This document shows positions 11,743-22,453 of a DNA stretch of 64,000 bases, piece by piece. The stretch is from contig CAIPYV010000067.1 of assembly GCA_903869365.1 (NCBI GenBank), positions 19,619 through 83,618 of the forward strand. Reading direction: 5' to 3'. The stretch comes from an uncultured Chlorobiaceae bacterium. GTDB taxonomy: Bacteria > Bacteroidota > Chlorobiia > Chlorobiales > Chlorobiaceae. A program made the position numbers and the translations under genes. Within the stretch, counting starts at the first letter, position 1; each line of letters opens with the position of its first letter. The notes under the pieces were generated by a model. That model did not search any database and had not been told where the DNA came from. It was given only the letters and a program-made list of their open reading frames with translations.

Positions 11743-12572
11743 TTTACTTCCTGCCAGTCTCTGGCATACCGAAAGTCTATGCCGGGGGTACGGCTTGAAA
11801 TTTTTGCAATAACCGGCATCATACGCTTGTACTGGTTTCGGACAACCATCTTTCTGACTCGGTCATAAAATGGCTCAGGGATACCTTCGTCGAGAACAGC
11901 CTGTTTATCCATTCTTTTTTCAAGCATCATATAGAGGAGAAGATCAACAGCTTCATAGCTGAATCCGAGGTCGTCCTCATCACTCTGTCCTTCCCAGAGA
12001 TCAGCCGAAGGTGCTTTGACAATCAGTTCATCAGGGATACCGAGATGACGTGCAAGACCCCTTATCTGGGTTTTATAGAGATCACCTATGGGATTGACTG
12101 CAGAAGCCATATCGCCGAACATGGTGCCATAACCGAGCATTAACTCTGTTTTATTGCTTGTTCCTGCTACAAGCCTGCTCTCTCTTGCTGAAACATCATA
12201 GAGAAATACCATTCTTGTACGGGCCATGATGTTCCCTCTTCTCAGCAACTGATCAGACGGTATTGTCGAAAAAAAAGCATCCACAACAGGCGTTATGGAA
12301 ACCTCTTCTGCCCTTATGCCCAGCCTCCGGATCATGAGCTCAGCATGCTCGATGCTTTCAGGACTGCTGGTTGCATAGGGCATCATAAGCGCAAGAACAT
12401 TGTCTGCACCCAATGCACGAACGGCAAGTTCACACACCACCGCTGAATCTATTCCGCCCGAAAGACCAAGGACAAGCGAACTGAACCCGAACTTATGTAT
12501 CTCATTGACAAGAAATGCCTTAAGAATATCTTCAACAATGGAATAATCGAAATGGAGATCCTGAACCTTCAT
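11739..12572 (-). CDS. nadE: NAD+ synthase, ammonia-dependent
   Basis: A 277-residue ATP-pyrophosphatase enzyme that amidates deamido-NAD. The PP-loop is [11 protein letters not shown] (about residues 38-48), with ATSSPES, the adenylate-site [14 protein letters not shown] and [18 protein letters not shown] downstream. There is no glutaminase domain, so free ammonia is the expected donor. It is the last gene of a likely operon with the Yip1-like protein (13-base gap) and the envC-like gene. Confidence 0.95.
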   Translation of the reverse strand: MKVQDLHFDYSIVEDILKAFLVNEIHKFGFSSLVLGLSGGIDSAVVCELAVRALGADNVLALMMPYATSSPESIEHAELMIRRLGIRAEEVSITPVVDAFFSTIPSDQLLRRGNIMARTRMVFLYDVSARESRLVAGTSNKTELMLGYGTMFGDMASAVNPIGDLYKTQIRGLARHLGIPDELIVKAPSADLWEGQSDEDDLGFSYEAVDLLLYMMLEKRMDKQAVLDEGIPEPFYDRVRKMVVRNQYKRMMPVIAKISSRTPGIDFRYARDWQEVK

Positions 12573-12585
12573 ACTATGAGGTCAT

Positions 12586-13140
12586 CTAAAAGTTGAACAA
12601 CCGCATGACAGCCCTGATCAGCAGAAAGACTGAAGTATTGACCATCACTACAAATAAAGCTGTATTTCTCAGTGCATTGCCCGTAGCGCCGGAATGGAAA
12701 TCAAGCATAACTGCCAGACCGTTTTTAGCGATCACAAGAGTATAGCTTAGTGCAAGAAAGGCGAAAAGCCAACTCCATCCGCCGGTAAAATAGAGAAGTT
12801 CGAAAAGCCAGACCGGAGTCATGGAATAACAGAAAACCGTCAATATGACATCCTTGATACTTTCAGAACGTTCACGAACAAGCAAATAAGCTGCTCCTCC
12901 CATCATAAGATAGAGCGCTGCAATATCGATCAGAAAATTGGCTATGGCAAAAATCATAGCCTGTCGGGGCAGACCTATTAAAGGAAACTTAGCGATCTGC
13001 ACAAGGGCAATAACGGGAACGGCATAATCCCTGAGCACATTGAACTCATCGCCAGTGGCTCCTTCTTTAAGATTTTTCCAGAATTTCCGGTATTGGAACA
13101 AAAGCGAAAAAATCGCTGAAAAAAGTTCTTTAACTCCCAT
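12586..13140 (-). CDS. Yip1-family integral membrane protein
   Basis: A 184-residue protein with about five hydrophobic helices and the layout of the bacterial Yip1/DUF1282 family. The cytoplasmic N-terminus (ending near LRDYAVPV) precedes the membrane core. Function is unknown in bacteria. It is tightly packed between the envC-like gene (8-base gap) and nadE (13-base gap), so it is probably cotranscribed with them. Confidence 0.7.
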   Translation of the reverse strand: MGVKELFSAIFSLLFQYRKFWKNLKEGATGDEFNVLRDYAVPVIALVQIAKFPLIGLPRQAMIFAIANFLIDIAALYLMMGGAAYLLVRERSESIKDVILTVFCYSMTPVWLFELLYFTGGWSWLFAFLALSYTLVIAKNGLAVMLDFHSGATGNALRNTALFVVMVNTSVFLLIRAVMRLFNF

Positions 13141-13148
13141 AATGGTTA

Positions 13149-14669
13149 TTACCTAAGCCATTTTTCAGGATTCAGTTTGACACGACCCTTCCATATTTCA
13201 AAATGAACAACTGAGGCTTCGCCCGCCATTTTGCCCGAAAGCCCTACAAGCTGTTGTGATTTAATAAGATCGTCCTTTGCCACATGTAACTGGCCAAGAT
13301 TAGCGTACACGGTAAGGTAAGATTTAGGATGCCGGACAATCACAACATTGCCAAAAGTAGGAAGAAATGCGATCTGAACGACTTTACCACCCGAGACCGC
13401 CCTTACCTGAGAATTGGCAGGAACCGTTATATCAATACCATTATTGTTCGTAACAATTTTAAGATCCTTATCCTCTACAGATCCAAACTTGTGAGCGATA
13501 ACACCATTCCGTACAGGCCAAGGCAACGAACCGGCAGCATGATCAAAATCTGCTGAAACCTTTTCCAGCTCGTTTAAACCCGCTTCAGGCGCAATGGCAA
13601 TACGCTCCTTTTCAGGGACTCTGGTCTCAATTGGTTCCGGCTGTTTTGTTTCTTTTTTGGCAGCTGCAGGTTCATGGATGGCAGGTTGTTCGTATGGCGT
13701 TTTACTCCGTCTGGCTTCACGGCGCTGTTCTTCACGCTGCTGTTCCTCACGTCGCTTTGCTTCTTGCCGCCGCGCCTCTCGTTGCATCGCTTCGGCTCTC
13801 TGGGCCTCACGTCGCTTTGCCTCAACTATTTTCTGCTGTCGGATCTTTGCGACTTCCACTGCCCGCTGTTCAGCAAGAATAAGAGACTCTATCCGGGATT
13901 GCAGCTGCATACGTTTTTTCTGGACATCAGCAAGTTGTGCTGCATATTCCTGCTTGTTTTTCTTCAGGCGATCAAGCACCACCTCTTTTTCTTTTTTACT
14001 TACCGACCAGCTTTTCAACTGCTGCTCCTGCTCCCTGACCATTTCAGCTTTGTGCTTATAGGTTTGCTCAAGCGCAAGACGGCTGTTTTCAAGTTTCCGG
14101 GCAACCTGCTGCAATTCATCAACATTGTGGCGCACAGCCCTGGTAAAAAAACCCATATATTGTGCACGCATAAGGGCCTTATTCACAGAACCTGAAGCAA
14201 AAACATGCTCAATATCCCTCGTTCCCCCATATTTATAGACTGACACAGCAGTTCTGCGAAAATCATCAGAAACCCTGCCGTAAATCTGGCGATTACTCTG
14301 AAGTTCATGTTCCAGCTGATCGATATCCTTGTCAAGCTTTTCAAGATAGTGCTGATTTTCACTGATAATCTTTTCAAGCATAAGAATCTGTGTACGGATA
14401 TTCTCAAGTGCCTTGAATGACTGCGATTCCTTGCGCGTTGTCACGTTCAGTTTTGACTTGTACTCCTTAAGCTGTTGTTTCAGTACCGTGAGATTCTGCT
14501 CTATGGCTTTCCGCTCTTTCATGATTCTTGATATCTCACTGTTTACCCGAGGTGCAACTCCTGCTGTGAGAGGCATACAAGGCAGAACCAACAGCAACAG
14601 AAAGAGTAACTGCACGAACGACCTCCGCAGAAAAAGAGAGAGCCGGCCGGGTGAAACAATATCAATCAT
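13149..14669 (-). CDS. envC: EnvC-like murein hydrolase activator (coiled coil plus degenerate M23/LytM)
   Basis: A 506-residue exported protein: a hydrophobic signal near residues 14-36, a long coiled coil (about 40-265), an Arg/Glu/Ala/Gln-rich linker with KRREAQR-like repeats (about 270-330), and a C-terminal M23 domain (about 385-506). The M23 zinc ligands look incomplete. The canonical HxGID segment reads NNGID and the second region reads YANL, while VHFEIW is retained. Such loss is typical of EnvC-type proteins, which activate amidases at division rather than cut peptidoglycan. The assignment to EnvC is by architecture. Confidence 0.82.
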   Translation of the reverse strand: MIDIVSPGRLSLFLRRSFVQLLFLLLLVLPCMPLTAGVAPRVNSEISRIMKERKAIEQNLTVLKQQLKEYKSKLNVTTRKESQSFKALENIRTQILMLEKIISENQHYLEKLDKDIDQLEHELQSNRQIYGRVSDDFRRTAVSVYKYGGTRDIEHVFASGSVNKALMRAQYMGFFTRAVRHNVDELQQVARKLENSRLALEQTYKHKAEMVREQEQQLKSWSVSKKEKEVVLDRLKKNKQEYAAQLADVQKKRMQLQSRIESLILAEQRAVEVAKIRQQKIVEAKRREAQRAEAMQREARRQEAKRREEQQREEQRREARRSKTPYEQPAIHEPAAAKKETKQPEPIETRVPEKERIAIAPEAGLNELEKVSADFDHAAGSLPWPVRNGVIAHKFGSVEDKDLKIVTNNNGIDITVPANSQVRAVSGGKVVQIAFLPTFGNVVIVRHPKSYLTVYANLGQLHVAKDDLIKSQQLVGLSGKMAGEASVVHFEIWKGRVKLNPEKWLR

Positions 14670-14870
14670 ATAAAATCCTCGAGCTTATATTCAAACGCTT
14701 TACAAGAAAGCGGCTCCGCAAAACCATTGACAAACCTTATAAGAACTTCAGTTAAAGGTAAAGGATAAAAACCTTTTCTTCGCAAACGGTTCGAAAAAAA
14801 ATAATTTGTTTTTCATGACCTGAAATAATTGTAAATATCGGTTTTTTCATCAGAGTACCATTACCCTTAC

Positions 14871-16142
14871 ATGGACAAGCTTGTCATAAGAGGCGGACGC
14901 AGGATCACCGGCTGCATAACTGCCTCAGGTTCAAAAAACACCTCCTTACCCATTATTGCAGCTACACTTCTTACCGGAAACGGCACTTTTGTTCTGCATC
15001 ATATCCCGGACCTGAAGGATATCCTGACCTTTACCCAGCTCCTTCATCACTTGGGGGCTGAAACCTCCTTTTCCGGAAACACGTTGACGGTTTCGTCCCG
15101 AAATGTGAAAAGTCTTCAGGCTCCGTATGAACTGGTTAAAAAAATGAGGGCCTCCATCTATGTGCTCGGTCCCTTGCTCGCTCGGTTCGGCCACGCAAGG
15201 GTCTCTCTTCCCGGAGGTTGCGCATTCGGTCCTCGTCCAATAGACCTTCATTTAATGGCCATGGAAAAGCTTGGAGCCACCATCACCATTGAAACAGGGT
15301 TTATTGAGGCAACGGTCAAGGAAGGCAAGCTGCGTGGAGCCCATATCGATTTCCCCATTTCCTCTGTCGGGGCTACAGGAAACGCTTTAATGGCAGCTGT
15401 GCTTGCTGAGGGCACAACGACCATCAGCAACGCCGCAACGGAACCGGAAATTGAGACACTTTGCAACTTTCTCACATCCATGGGTGCCACCATCATGGGA
15501 ACAGGAAGCACAGAACTTGAAATAAAAGGGTGCAATGCACTCTCCGCTACTGAATTTCATAATGTTTTTGACCGCATTGAAGCAGGAACCCTGCTTGCAG
15601 CTGCAGCCATAACAGGCGGAGATCTAACGGTAAACGGTGTTGATCCCGAACAACTGAAAGCTGTTCTGAAAAAATTTATTCATGCCGGTTGCCGTGTTGA
15701 AACAACCGTGAACAGCGTTACCCTGAAAAGCCCGGAAAAGCTTTTATCAACTGATGTCACGGCAAAACCATATCCCGCCTTTCCGACCGACATGCAGGCT
15801 CAATGGATAGCGTTGATGACCCAGGCAGAGGGAACAAGCCATATTATTGACAAGGTCTACCATGAGCGATTCAACCATATACCAGAATTGAACAGACTTG
15901 GGGCTCATATCGACATCCGTAAAAACCAGGCGGTTGTTAACGGGCCCCAAAAGCTTTCCGGCACTACCGTTATGTCGACCGATCTGAGAGCATCCGCCAG
16001 CCTTGTGCTTGCCGGGCTTGTTGCTGAAGGAACTACAGAGGTATTGAGAGTCTACCACCTTGACAGGGGGTATGAGAATATTGAGGCAAAGCTGAACAGC
16101 CTGGGAGCTGCTATCAGTCGCGAAAAGTATACCGAATTTTAA
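14871..16142 (+). CDS. murA: UDP-N-acetylglucosamine 1-carboxyvinyltransferase
   Basis: MurA (423 residues) transfers enolpyruvate from PEP to UDP-GlcNAc, the first committed step of peptidoglycan synthesis and the fosfomycin target. The catalytic cysteine is present as Cys117 in [14 protein letters not shown]; an Asp at that site would indicate fosfomycin insensitivity. The N-terminal GSKNTSLPI and the FPTDMQAQ segment are family signatures. It diverges from the envC-like gene across about 200 bases that must hold both promoters. Confidence 0.96.
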   Translation: MDKLVIRGGRRITGCITASGSKNTSLPIIAATLLTGNGTFVLHHIPDLKDILTFTQLLHHLGAETSFSGNTLTVSSRNVKSLQAPYELVKKMRASIYVLGPLLARFGHARVSLPGGCAFGPRPIDLHLMAMEKLGATITIETGFIEATVKEGKLRGAHIDFPISSVGATGNALMAAVLAEGTTTISNAATEPEIETLCNFLTSMGATIMGTGSTELEIKGCNALSATEFHNVFDRIEAGTLLAAAAITGGDLTVNGVDPEQLKAVLKKFIHAGCRVETTVNSVTLKSPEKLLSTDVTAKPYPAFPTDMQAQWIALMTQAEGTSHIIDKVYHERFNHIPELNRLGAHIDIRKNQAVVNGPQKLSGTTVMSTDLRASASLVLAGLVAEGTTEVLRVYHLDRGYENIEAKLNSLGAAISREKYTEF

Positions 16143-16221
16143 CTGCCACGAAAAAAAAGATTATTGTTTTGGATATTATCAATGAAACGTTATATTAACT
16201 GCCTCTAAAGCCAAGCATTGA

Positions 16222-16295
16222 GGGCCCTTAGCTCAGTTGGTCAGAGCAAGCGACTCATAATCGCTGGGTCGTAGGTTCAAGTCCTACAGGGCCCA
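16222..16295 (+). tRNA. tRNA-Ile (CAU, lysidine type)
   Basis: A cloverleaf of 74 bases with 7-bp acceptor stem GGGCCCT/AGGGCCC, anticodon CAT at 16256-16258 in loop CTCATAA, and T-arm GTAGG-TTCAAGT-CCTAC. The acceptor, D-arm and anticodon-arm sequence resembles the minor isoleucine tRNA whose C34 is converted to lysidine by TilS, rather than a methionine tRNA. CCA is not encoded. Confidence 0.88.
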
Positions 16296-16320
16296 CAGGT
16301 TGTGACAAGAAGAAGTACCT

Positions 16321-16394
16321 GGCGTGTTCGTCTAGTGGCCCAGGACATCGCCCTCTCAAGGCGAAGATCACGGGTTCGAATCCCGTACACGCTA
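16321..16394 (+). tRNA. tRNA-Glu (CUC)
   Basis: A 74-base cloverleaf with TTCGTCTAGTGGCCCAGGAC D-region typical of tRNA-Glu, anticodon CTC in loop CTCTCAA, and T-arm ACGGG-TTCGAAT-CCCGT. The first acceptor pair is G-U. CCA is not encoded. Confidence 0.9.
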
Positions 16395-16401
16395 CATAAA
16401 A

Positions 16402-16475
16402 GCACCCGTAGCTCAACTGGATAGAGTATCTGACTACGAATCAGACGGTTAGAGGTTCGACTCCTCTCGGGTGCA
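16402..16475 (+). tRNA. tRNA-Arg (ACG)
   Basis: A 74-base cloverleaf with acceptor GCACCCG/CGGGTGC, anticodon ACG in loop CTACGAA (A34 is normally deaminated to inosine), and T-arm AGAGG-TTCGACT-CCTCT. It lies seven bases after tRNA-Glu, so the cluster is probably one transcript. Confidence 0.92.
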
Positions 16476-16493
16476 CACTTATTGGAATGATAT

Positions 16494-16566
16494 TGAGGAG
16501 TGGCCAAATTGGTAAGGCACCTGATTCTGGATCAGACAATTGCAGGTTCGAGTCCTGCCTCCTCAG
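16494..16566 (+). tRNA. tRNA-Gln (CUG)
   Basis: A 73-base cloverleaf with acceptor TGAGGAG/CTCCTCA, anticodon CTG in loop TTCTGGA, and T-arm GCAGG-TTCGAGT-CCTGC. The top anticodon-stem pair is a C-A mismatch. CCA is not encoded. A strong terminator follows at once. Confidence 0.88.
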
Positions 16567-16570
16567 CAAA

Positions 16571-16603
16571 AAAAAGACACAGTTCAACAAACTGTGTCTT
16601 TTT
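16571..16603 (+). terminator. Intrinsic terminator of the tRNA cluster
   Basis: A 14-bp perfect stem with core AGACACAGTT/AACTGTGTCT, a 5-base loop, and a run of T residues. It closes the four-tRNA transcript. Confidence 0.92.
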
Positions 16604-16630
16604 TTTTATCTGAAATTTCGAGCAAAAAAA

Positions 16631-16658
16631 AAGAGACAGAACTAAAGTTCTGTCTCTT
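16631..16658 (-). terminator. Intrinsic terminator of the Ala/Pro lipoprotein gene
   Basis: A 13-bp stem (AAGAGACAGAACT with its complement) followed on the minus strand by nine T residues. It lies 29 bases after the stop of the lipoprotein gene. Confidence 0.9.
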
Positions 16659-16686
16659 GAGCATAAGAACCCGGATAAACGGAAAC

Positions 16687-16929
16687 TTATTTTGCAGGTG
16701 CTGCAGGAGCGGCTGGTGCTTCTGCTGCTGGTGCTGCAGGAGCGGCTGGTGCTGCGGCTGGAGCTTCTGCTGCTGGTGCTGCAGGAGCGGCTGGTGCTGC
16801 AGGAGCTGCTGGTGCTTCTGCTGCTGGTGCTGCTGCGGCAGGTGCTTCTGCAGGAGCTTCAGTTTTCTTAGCACAGCCTACGAAAGAAACTGAGCTTAAA
16901 AGAAAGAGGAATACGAAAAATTTTTTCAT
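16687..16929 (-). CDS. Small Ala/Pro/Glu-rich lipoprotein
   Basis: An 80-residue protein with a lipoprotein signal peptide (MKKFFVFLFLLSSVSFVGC, lipobox FVGC, Cys19). The rest is almost only Ala, Pro and Glu in PAAPAA and AEAPAA units ending in Lys. No catalytic domain is present. Such tails form extended, PII-like or disordered spacers, so a structural role at the membrane or cell wall is plausible but unproven. It has its own terminator, which supports a real gene. Confidence 0.78.
   Translation of the reverse strand: MKKFFVFLFLLSSVSFVGCAKKTEAPAEAPAAAAPAAEAPAAPAAPAAPAAPAAEAPAAAPAAPAAPAAEAPAAPAAPAK
16693..16857. repeat. GC-rich imperfect tandem repeat coding the Ala/Pro tail
   Basis: Repeats built from GGTGCTGCAGGAGCGGCT and TCTGCTGCTGGTGC blocks recur at least three times at about 35-50 base spacing. 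They code the PAAPAA/AEAPAA tail of the lipoprotein and should be prone to slippage or recombination. Confidence 0.75.
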
Positions 16930-17069
16930 TGCTGGATATTTTTTGTTGTTTGATAATTGACAGCTTCTTCAGCTTTCCAATATTAAAAAAAAACAGCGAC
17001 TTTTCAAAAGACTACTGTATGGCGGAATATGCAAAATATTTCGATATCCCGCCACAACAAATGTTATTT

Positions 17070-19640
17070 TTACTCTACAAGCATCTCCAATTCCGCTTTT
17101 TCAAGCTCATCAAAGTTCAGGTAGCGATAGATGTTTTCTTCTTTCTCACCTGAAAGATGTCTGGAGTAAACCTCCATATATTCATCCCTGTTTGGAAGAT
17201 GACCAAGAAGTGCACACAATGCGGCAAGCTCTGCCGAACCAAGATATACCTGTGCACCAGTGCCCATACGATTATCAAAATTTCTTGTACTGGTTGAAAA
17301 TACTACCGCATTATCGGCAACTCTTGCCTGGTTACCCATGCAGAGCGAACAGCCCGGAGACTCAATACGGGCTCCTGACGCACCGAATACTGAATAATAG
17401 CCTTCCTCGACAAGTTTTTTCATATCCATCTTGGTAGGAGGCACGATCCAAAGTTTAACAGGCACCGCCCCCTTATCCCTTAAAACCTCCCCGAGAGCCC
17501 TGAAATGTCCGATATTGGTCATGCAGCTACCAACAAACACCTCATCTATTACTTTAGGCCTCTTTGCATCACGAAGAACCTCAGTAAGCGTCATGACATC
17601 GTCAGGATCGTTAGGACAGGCCAGAATCGGTTCATTGATTTTACTCATATCAATCTCGATCACTTCCGCATACTGTGCGTCAGCATCAGGCTCAAGAAGA
17701 GATGGCTCTTTCAGCCATGCCTGCATCTTGCCGATACGACGTTTCAGGGTGTCAGCGTCGCCGTAGCCCTCTTCAATCATCTGCTGGAGCAAGGTGATGT
17801 TCGAACTGAGATATTCAATGACCGGCTCTTTATCAAGGCGAACGGTACATGCCGCCGCGCTGCGTTCAGCTGAGGCATCACTCAGTTCAAAGGCTTGTTC
17901 CACCTTGAGCTGCGGCAGCCCCTCAATCTCCAGAATACGTCCTGCAAAAACATTCTTCTTTCCTTTCTTTTCCACCGTCAACATACCCCGCTTGATGGCC
18001 TCATAAGGAATGGCATTGACAAGATCACGCAAGGTAATTCCTGGTTGAAGCTTACCTGAAAAACGCACAAGCACTGATTCAGGAACATTCAGAGGCATAG
18101 TTCCTGTAACTCCGGCAAAAGCCACAAGTCCGGATCCGGCAGGAAACGATATACCTATCGGAAAGCGGGTATGGGAGTCGGCACCGGTACCAAGGGTATC
18201 GGGCAATACCATACGGTTCAGCCAGGTATGAATAACTCCGTCACCCGGTTTCAGGGAAACACCTCCCCTGCTCTGAATAAAGTAGGGCAAGCTTCGGTGC
18301 ATCTTAACATCGGAAGGCTTCGGATAGGCAGAGGTATGACAAAAGCTCTGCATCAGGAGATCTGCACTGAAACTCAACGCTGCAAACTCCTTCACTTCGT
18401 CACGGGTCATGGCACCTGTGGTATCCTGTGAGCCAACCGTCAAGGTTTCAGGTTCGACATACATACCCGGACGTACTCCCGGCAAACCGCAGGCCCTGCC
18501 GATCATTTTTTGAGCAAGCGTATAGCCCTTACCGCTATCTACAGGCTGTTCCGGTCGAATAAACACGGTGTCTTCACCTAATCCAAGAGCTTTTCTGGCT
18601 TTTCTGGTCAGGGTTCTGCCTATAATCAGAGGAATACGTCCCCCAGCGCGAACCTCATCAGAAAGCGTGTTCGGCGAAAGCTCGAAACGTGCAATGACTT
18701 CACCGTTCTTCTCAACTCTTCCATCAAAAAGGAAGAGATCGATAACATCCCCCATCTCCATGGCTGTGACATCAGTCTGGATCGGCAATGCTCCGGAATC
18801 CTCTGCCGTGTTGAAAAATATGGGTGCTATAATACTGCCAATCACCACACCACCAGTCCGCTTGTTCGGCACTGCCGGAATATTGTTGCCCAGATGCCAC
18901 TGAACCGAGTTAATACCGGACTTGCGGCTTGAACCGGTACCCACGACATCACCAACATAAGCGAGAGGATGACCTTTCGCTTTCAAGGTTGCAATAGTTC
19001 CTATCGGATCGGTCATTTTGGAGCCAAGCATACAAAGAGAGTGCAGGGGAATATCACTGCGGGTAAAGGCCTCACTGGCAGGAGAGAGATCATCGGTATT
19101 GGTTTCACCAGGCACCTTGAAGACGGTAAGTGTCATTTTTTCGGGAAGAAGAGGCTTGGCGGTAAACCATTCGGCATCTGCCCAGGAGGTAAGCACCTCT
19201 TCTGCATAGGTGTTGGTTTTTGAAAGGCTGACGACCACATCAAACATATCATAGACGAGCAGAGTCTTTTTTAACACAAGCGCGGCTTCGCTGCATATCT
19301 CTGGCTCTTTATGACTTAATGCGTCGACAAGGGGCTTGACATTATAGCCTCCAAGCATAGTTCCTAAAATCCTTACGGCTTCAACAGTATTGATCACACT
19401 GCAGGCAATATCCCCTTTGAGAATACCGTCAAGAAAAGCTGCTTTTTCAAACGCAGCATCGTCAACACCCGGACTGATATGCTCACGAAATAACTCAAGC
19501 AGGTACTCCTTTTCCTGGACGAGATCCTGCTTCAGCAGATCGATAAGCAATCGTGCCTGCTCGGCAGTTAAGGGTAAAGGTGGAATACAAAGCTTTGCTC
19601 GCTCTTCGGTATGTGCACGATATTGTTGTACAAGACTCAT
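17070..19640 (-). CDS. acnB: Aconitate hydratase B
   Basis: AcnB (856 residues) interconverts citrate and isocitrate through a [4Fe-4S] cluster; in green sulfur bacteria this step is part of the reductive TCA cycle of CO2 fixation. The B-type order is clear: an N-terminal HEAT-like region, the swivel domain with GTGSSRKSG, then the cluster domain with SCMTNIGHF and the paired cysteines of [14 protein letters not shown]. Length matches the family. It stands alone, with about 240 bases upstream holding its promoter. Confidence 0.97.
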   Translation of the reverse strand: MSLVQQYRAHTEERAKLCIPPLPLTAEQARLLIDLLKQDLVQEKEYLLELFREHISPGVDDAAFEKAAFLDGILKGDIACSVINTVEAVRILGTMLGGYNVKPLVDALSHKEPEICSEAALVLKKTLLVYDMFDVVVSLSKTNTYAEEVLTSWADAEWFTAKPLLPEKMTLTVFKVPGETNTDDLSPASEAFTRSDIPLHSLCMLGSKMTDPIGTIATLKAKGHPLAYVGDVVGTGSSRKSGINSVQWHLGNNIPAVPNKRTGGVVIGSIIAPIFFNTAEDSGALPIQTDVTAMEMGDVIDLFLFDGRVEKNGEVIARFELSPNTLSDEVRAGGRIPLIIGRTLTRKARKALGLGEDTVFIRPEQPVDSGKGYTLAQKMIGRACGLPGVRPGMYVEPETLTVGSQDTTGAMTRDEVKEFAALSFSADLLMQSFCHTSAYPKPSDVKMHRSLPYFIQSRGGVSLKPGDGVIHTWLNRMVLPDTLGTGADSHTRFPIGISFPAGSGLVAFAGVTGTMPLNVPESVLVRFSGKLQPGITLRDLVNAIPYEAIKRGMLTVEKKGKKNVFAGRILEIEGLPQLKVEQAFELSDASAERSAAACTVRLDKEPVIEYLSSNITLLQQMIEEGYGDADTLKRRIGKMQAWLKEPSLLEPDADAQYAEVIEIDMSKINEPILACPNDPDDVMTLTEVLRDAKRPKVIDEVFVGSCMTNIGHFRALGEVLRDKGAVPVKLWIVPPTKMDMKKLVEEGYYSVFGASGARIESPGCSLCMGNQARVADNAVVFSTSTRNFDNRMGTGAQVYLGSAELAALCALLGHLPNRDEYMEVYSRHLSGEKEENIYRYLNFDELEKAELEMLVE

Positions 19641-19880
19641 AAGGTCAATCTCCCGGTGTTATGGATGTTGGAAACGAATGCTCTATAAAATAAATGGCAG
19701 GACATACCTGCGGGAAACACCCGCGATAATGAAAAGTAAAAATACCATCCCCTCCTTTTAAAACCAAAATAAGCAACCTTACGTCCCGCAAAAACGCCGA
19801 AGTTCTTTAGGCAGAAAACCTGGTTATACTTGTTTTCTTTACGTGGAAGGGAAAAAAGGCATCTTCTGAAAAAAAAAGAA

Positions 19881-20915
19881 CTATACGATCAACATACTGT
19901 CACCATAACTGAGAAAACTGTATCCCTTTTCAAGGGCTTCTTTATAGGCATGTTGAAGATTAGCCTGACCGGCCAATGCTGCGGTAAGCATCAGTACTGT
20001 AGATCGCGGAGCATGAAAATTGGTCAGAAGGAGATCGATCAGACGAAACTCATAGCCAGGATAAATAAAAATATCAGCTTCTCCAGTGAGTGGCTTGCCG
20101 CCATCAGAGCCTGAAGAGATCATGATACGCTCACCAGCATGTTCGAGCGCTCTGGTAACGGTAGTTCCGACAGCAACAACTCTTCCTCCTGAAGCTTTGG
20201 TCTGCCGTATCTTTTCGGCTGTCTGCATTGGAATCGAATAAAATTCATGATGCATGACGTGCTCCTCAAACGACTCCACCCTGATAGGAAGAAAGGTGCC
20301 GAGTCCAACATGGAGAGCGAGGGTGGCAACATCCACACCCTTGCAGTGAAGCTTATCAAACAGCTCATGCGTCATATTCAGTGAGGCTGTAGGAGCAGCT
20401 ACAGAACCAGGGAGTTCAGCAAACACCGTCTGGTAACGCTCCTGATCCACCTCTTCGGCATCCCGTTTGAGATAGGGAGGAATGGGCACTCCACCGAAAT
20501 GATCGAAAAGATCTGTTAACGATCCCTCACCGGAAACTGAAATACGGGCAATCCCATGATCAACAATCTCAGCAACAAGCAGCTCACGATCGTACACGAT
20601 AAGCGTATCGCCTTTTTTCAGCTTCCCCCGGTAAAGAACCAGACTTTGCTCATCCTGATGTTTTTCAAGAAGCATCAATTCGATCCTGCCACCTGTCTGT
20701 TTGCTCACAAACAGCCTTGCCCTGATTACCCGGGTGTTATTAAGCACAAGCAGATCACCTGCCTTCAAAAAAGCATCCAGACCGGCATATCCGGCATGAG
20801 CTATTGCACCTGAGTGACGGTCGAGTACCAGAAGCCTGGTCGAACCTCGCTCGATAGGAGGATATTTGGCAATCTTTTCTTCAGGCAGTTCGTAATCAAA
20901 GTCACCGACTCTCAT
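19881..20915 (-). CDS. queA: S-adenosylmethionine:tRNA ribosyltransferase-isomerase
   Basis: QueA (344 residues) transfers and isomerises the ribosyl group of SAM onto preQ1-tRNA, giving epoxyqueuosine. Signatures are the N-terminal [26 protein letters not shown], the central [13 protein letters not shown], and the C-terminal [16 protein letters not shown]. Its ATG overlaps the hisD stop as ATGA, so the two are translationally coupled. Another queuosine gene, queC, is at 32.5 kb. Confidence 0.96.
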   Translation of the reverse strand: MRVGDFDYELPEEKIAKYPPIERGSTRLLVLDRHSGAIAHAGYAGLDAFLKAGDLLVLNNTRVIRARLFVSKQTGGRIELMLLEKHQDEQSLVLYRGKLKKGDTLIVYDRELLVAEIVDHGIARISVSGEGSLTDLFDHFGGVPIPPYLKRDAEEVDQERYQTVFAELPGSVAAPTASLNMTHELFDKLHCKGVDVATLALHVGLGTFLPIRVESFEEHVMHHEFYSIPMQTAEKIRQTKASGGRVVAVGTTVTRALEHAGERIMISSGSDGGKPLTGEADIFIYPGYEFRLIDLLLTNFHAPRSTVLMLTAALAGQANLQHAYKEALEKGYSFLSYGDSMLIV

Positions 20916-22198
20916 AGCGCTCTCAATCTTGCCCTGACCGCTTCGGCATGAGCCTGAAGCCCTTCATAATCAGCAAAAGCAGCAATTTTTTCTCCACTCG
21001 AGTGCAGTTGCTGCTTCGACCAGGAGATAATCGATGTATGCTTGATAAAATCACGAACAGAAAGCGGTGAAAAAAATCTTGCGGTACCACTGGTTGGCAA
21101 CGTATGATTTGGTCCGGCAAAATAATCCCCGACAGTTTCGCAGGAATAACTCCCCATGAAAATAGCACCGGCATGGTGGATTCGAGGAAGGATATCCCAG
21201 GGATGCTCAACATGGAGTTCCAAATGCTCCGGGGCTATCATATCCGAGACTATGCAAGCCTCTTCAAGCGACTCAACAAGCACAACAGCTCCATTATGCT
21301 GCAGCGAAGAGGCAATAATCTCCTTGCGAAGCATTGTCGGAAGGCGGGTTTCAGCGTAATCTCTTACTGAAACAGCCAGCTTTTCAGAAGTAGTGATCAG
21401 TACCGCAGAGGCATCTGGATCATGTTCCGCCTGGGCAAACATATCAAGCACGATAAATTCAGGATTGGCCGTTTCATCAGCAATGATAACCACCTCGGAA
21501 GGCCCGGCTATACTGTCGATAGAGACATGACCGAACACCTGTTTTTTGGCCAGTGCCACATATTTGTTCCCCGGACCGGTAATAATATCAACCTTGGGAA
21601 TGGTTTCTGTCCCGTAGGCAAAAGCCCCTATGGCCTGTGCGCCTCCGATTTTGTAGACGCTGCCGATACCGGCCACCGCAGCGGCTGCAAGAATATTTGG
21701 ATTGATCTCTCCCGTTGCATCACATGGAGTGGTAATAAAAATATCCTTTACACCGGCAACTTTTGCAGGGGCGGCATTCATAAGAAGCGACGAAGGATAG
21801 GAGGCCTTGCCACCCGGCACATACAGCAGGGCTTTTTCCATGGGTGTCACCCGCTGACCGAGAATCACTCCTCCTTCAGCTTCATAAAAAAAACTTTTCT
21901 CGACTTCATGCTGATGAAAACGAATGATATTGCTGTACGCCTCCTCAAGGACCTCAAGAAACCCGTGATCTGCATGTTTATAGGCATGCTGAATTTCATC
22001 AGGGGAAACCATCATATCCTTCAGGCGGATCCCCTGGAACCTCTCCGTGTAGTCCAGAACAGAAGGATCTCCTTTCTGCCGTACATCTCTCAGGATCTCA
22101 TCGACAGTAGACTGAACCGAGACATCAAAAGTTACACTTCTGCTCAGTTGCTCTTTTAAAGCTGAATGATCTTCAGCAAAACGATAGAGGGGCAGCAC
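20912..22198 (-). CDS. hisD: Histidinol dehydrogenase
   Basis: HisD (428 residues) catalyses the two-step NAD-dependent oxidation of histidinol to histidine. The family signatures are [16 protein letters not shown], the NAD/zinc region [21 protein letters not shown], and the catalytic APEHLELH segment. It is the first gene of a hisD-queA pair with a 4-base overlap; no other his gene is nearby. Confidence 0.96.
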   Translation of the reverse strand: MLPLYRFAEDHSALKEQLSRSVTFDVSVQSTVDEILRDVRQKGDPSVLDYTERFQGIRLKDMMVSPDEIQHAYKHADHGFLEVLEEAYSNIIRFHQHEVEKSFFYEAEGGVILGQRVTPMEKALLYVPGGKASYPSSLLMNAAPAKVAGVKDIFITTPCDATGEINPNILAAAAVAGIGSVYKIGGAQAIGAFAYGTETIPKVDIITGPGNKYVALAKKQVFGHVSIDSIAGPSEVVIIADETANPEFIVLDMFAQAEHDPDASAVLITTSEKLAVSVRDYAETRLPTMLRKEIIASSLQHNGAVVLVESLEEACIVSDMIAPEHLELHVEHPWDILPRIHHAGAIFMGSYSCETVGDYFAGPNHTLPTSGTARFFSPLSVRDFIKHTSIISWSKQQLHSSGEKIAAFADYEGLQAHAEAVRARLRAL

Positions 22199-22453
22199 TT
22201 CTCACTGATTTTTGGTTATCTGAATTCAAGAATTTGCTTGTAATAATGTACTCAATAGCTCTATTTATCGGAACCCCGACTATATGCAATGTGCAACAGA
22301 AAAAAAATTGCCTGAAAATAAAACCTTAAAACACCCTTTTAATTTGAAAAAATTTTTCTATTCCCTAACTTAGAGATCAAATTAAAAACCTGGGAATATA
22401 GCTTGAATAAGCTTCTTTCCAAGCCACTATGATACACATCGAACCATGTTAAG

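Noticed and set aside
21422..22159. 245-codon plus-strand frame opposite hisD
   Set aside because: Shadow of a clear HisD; Gly/Asn/His-rich translation with no recognisable fold.
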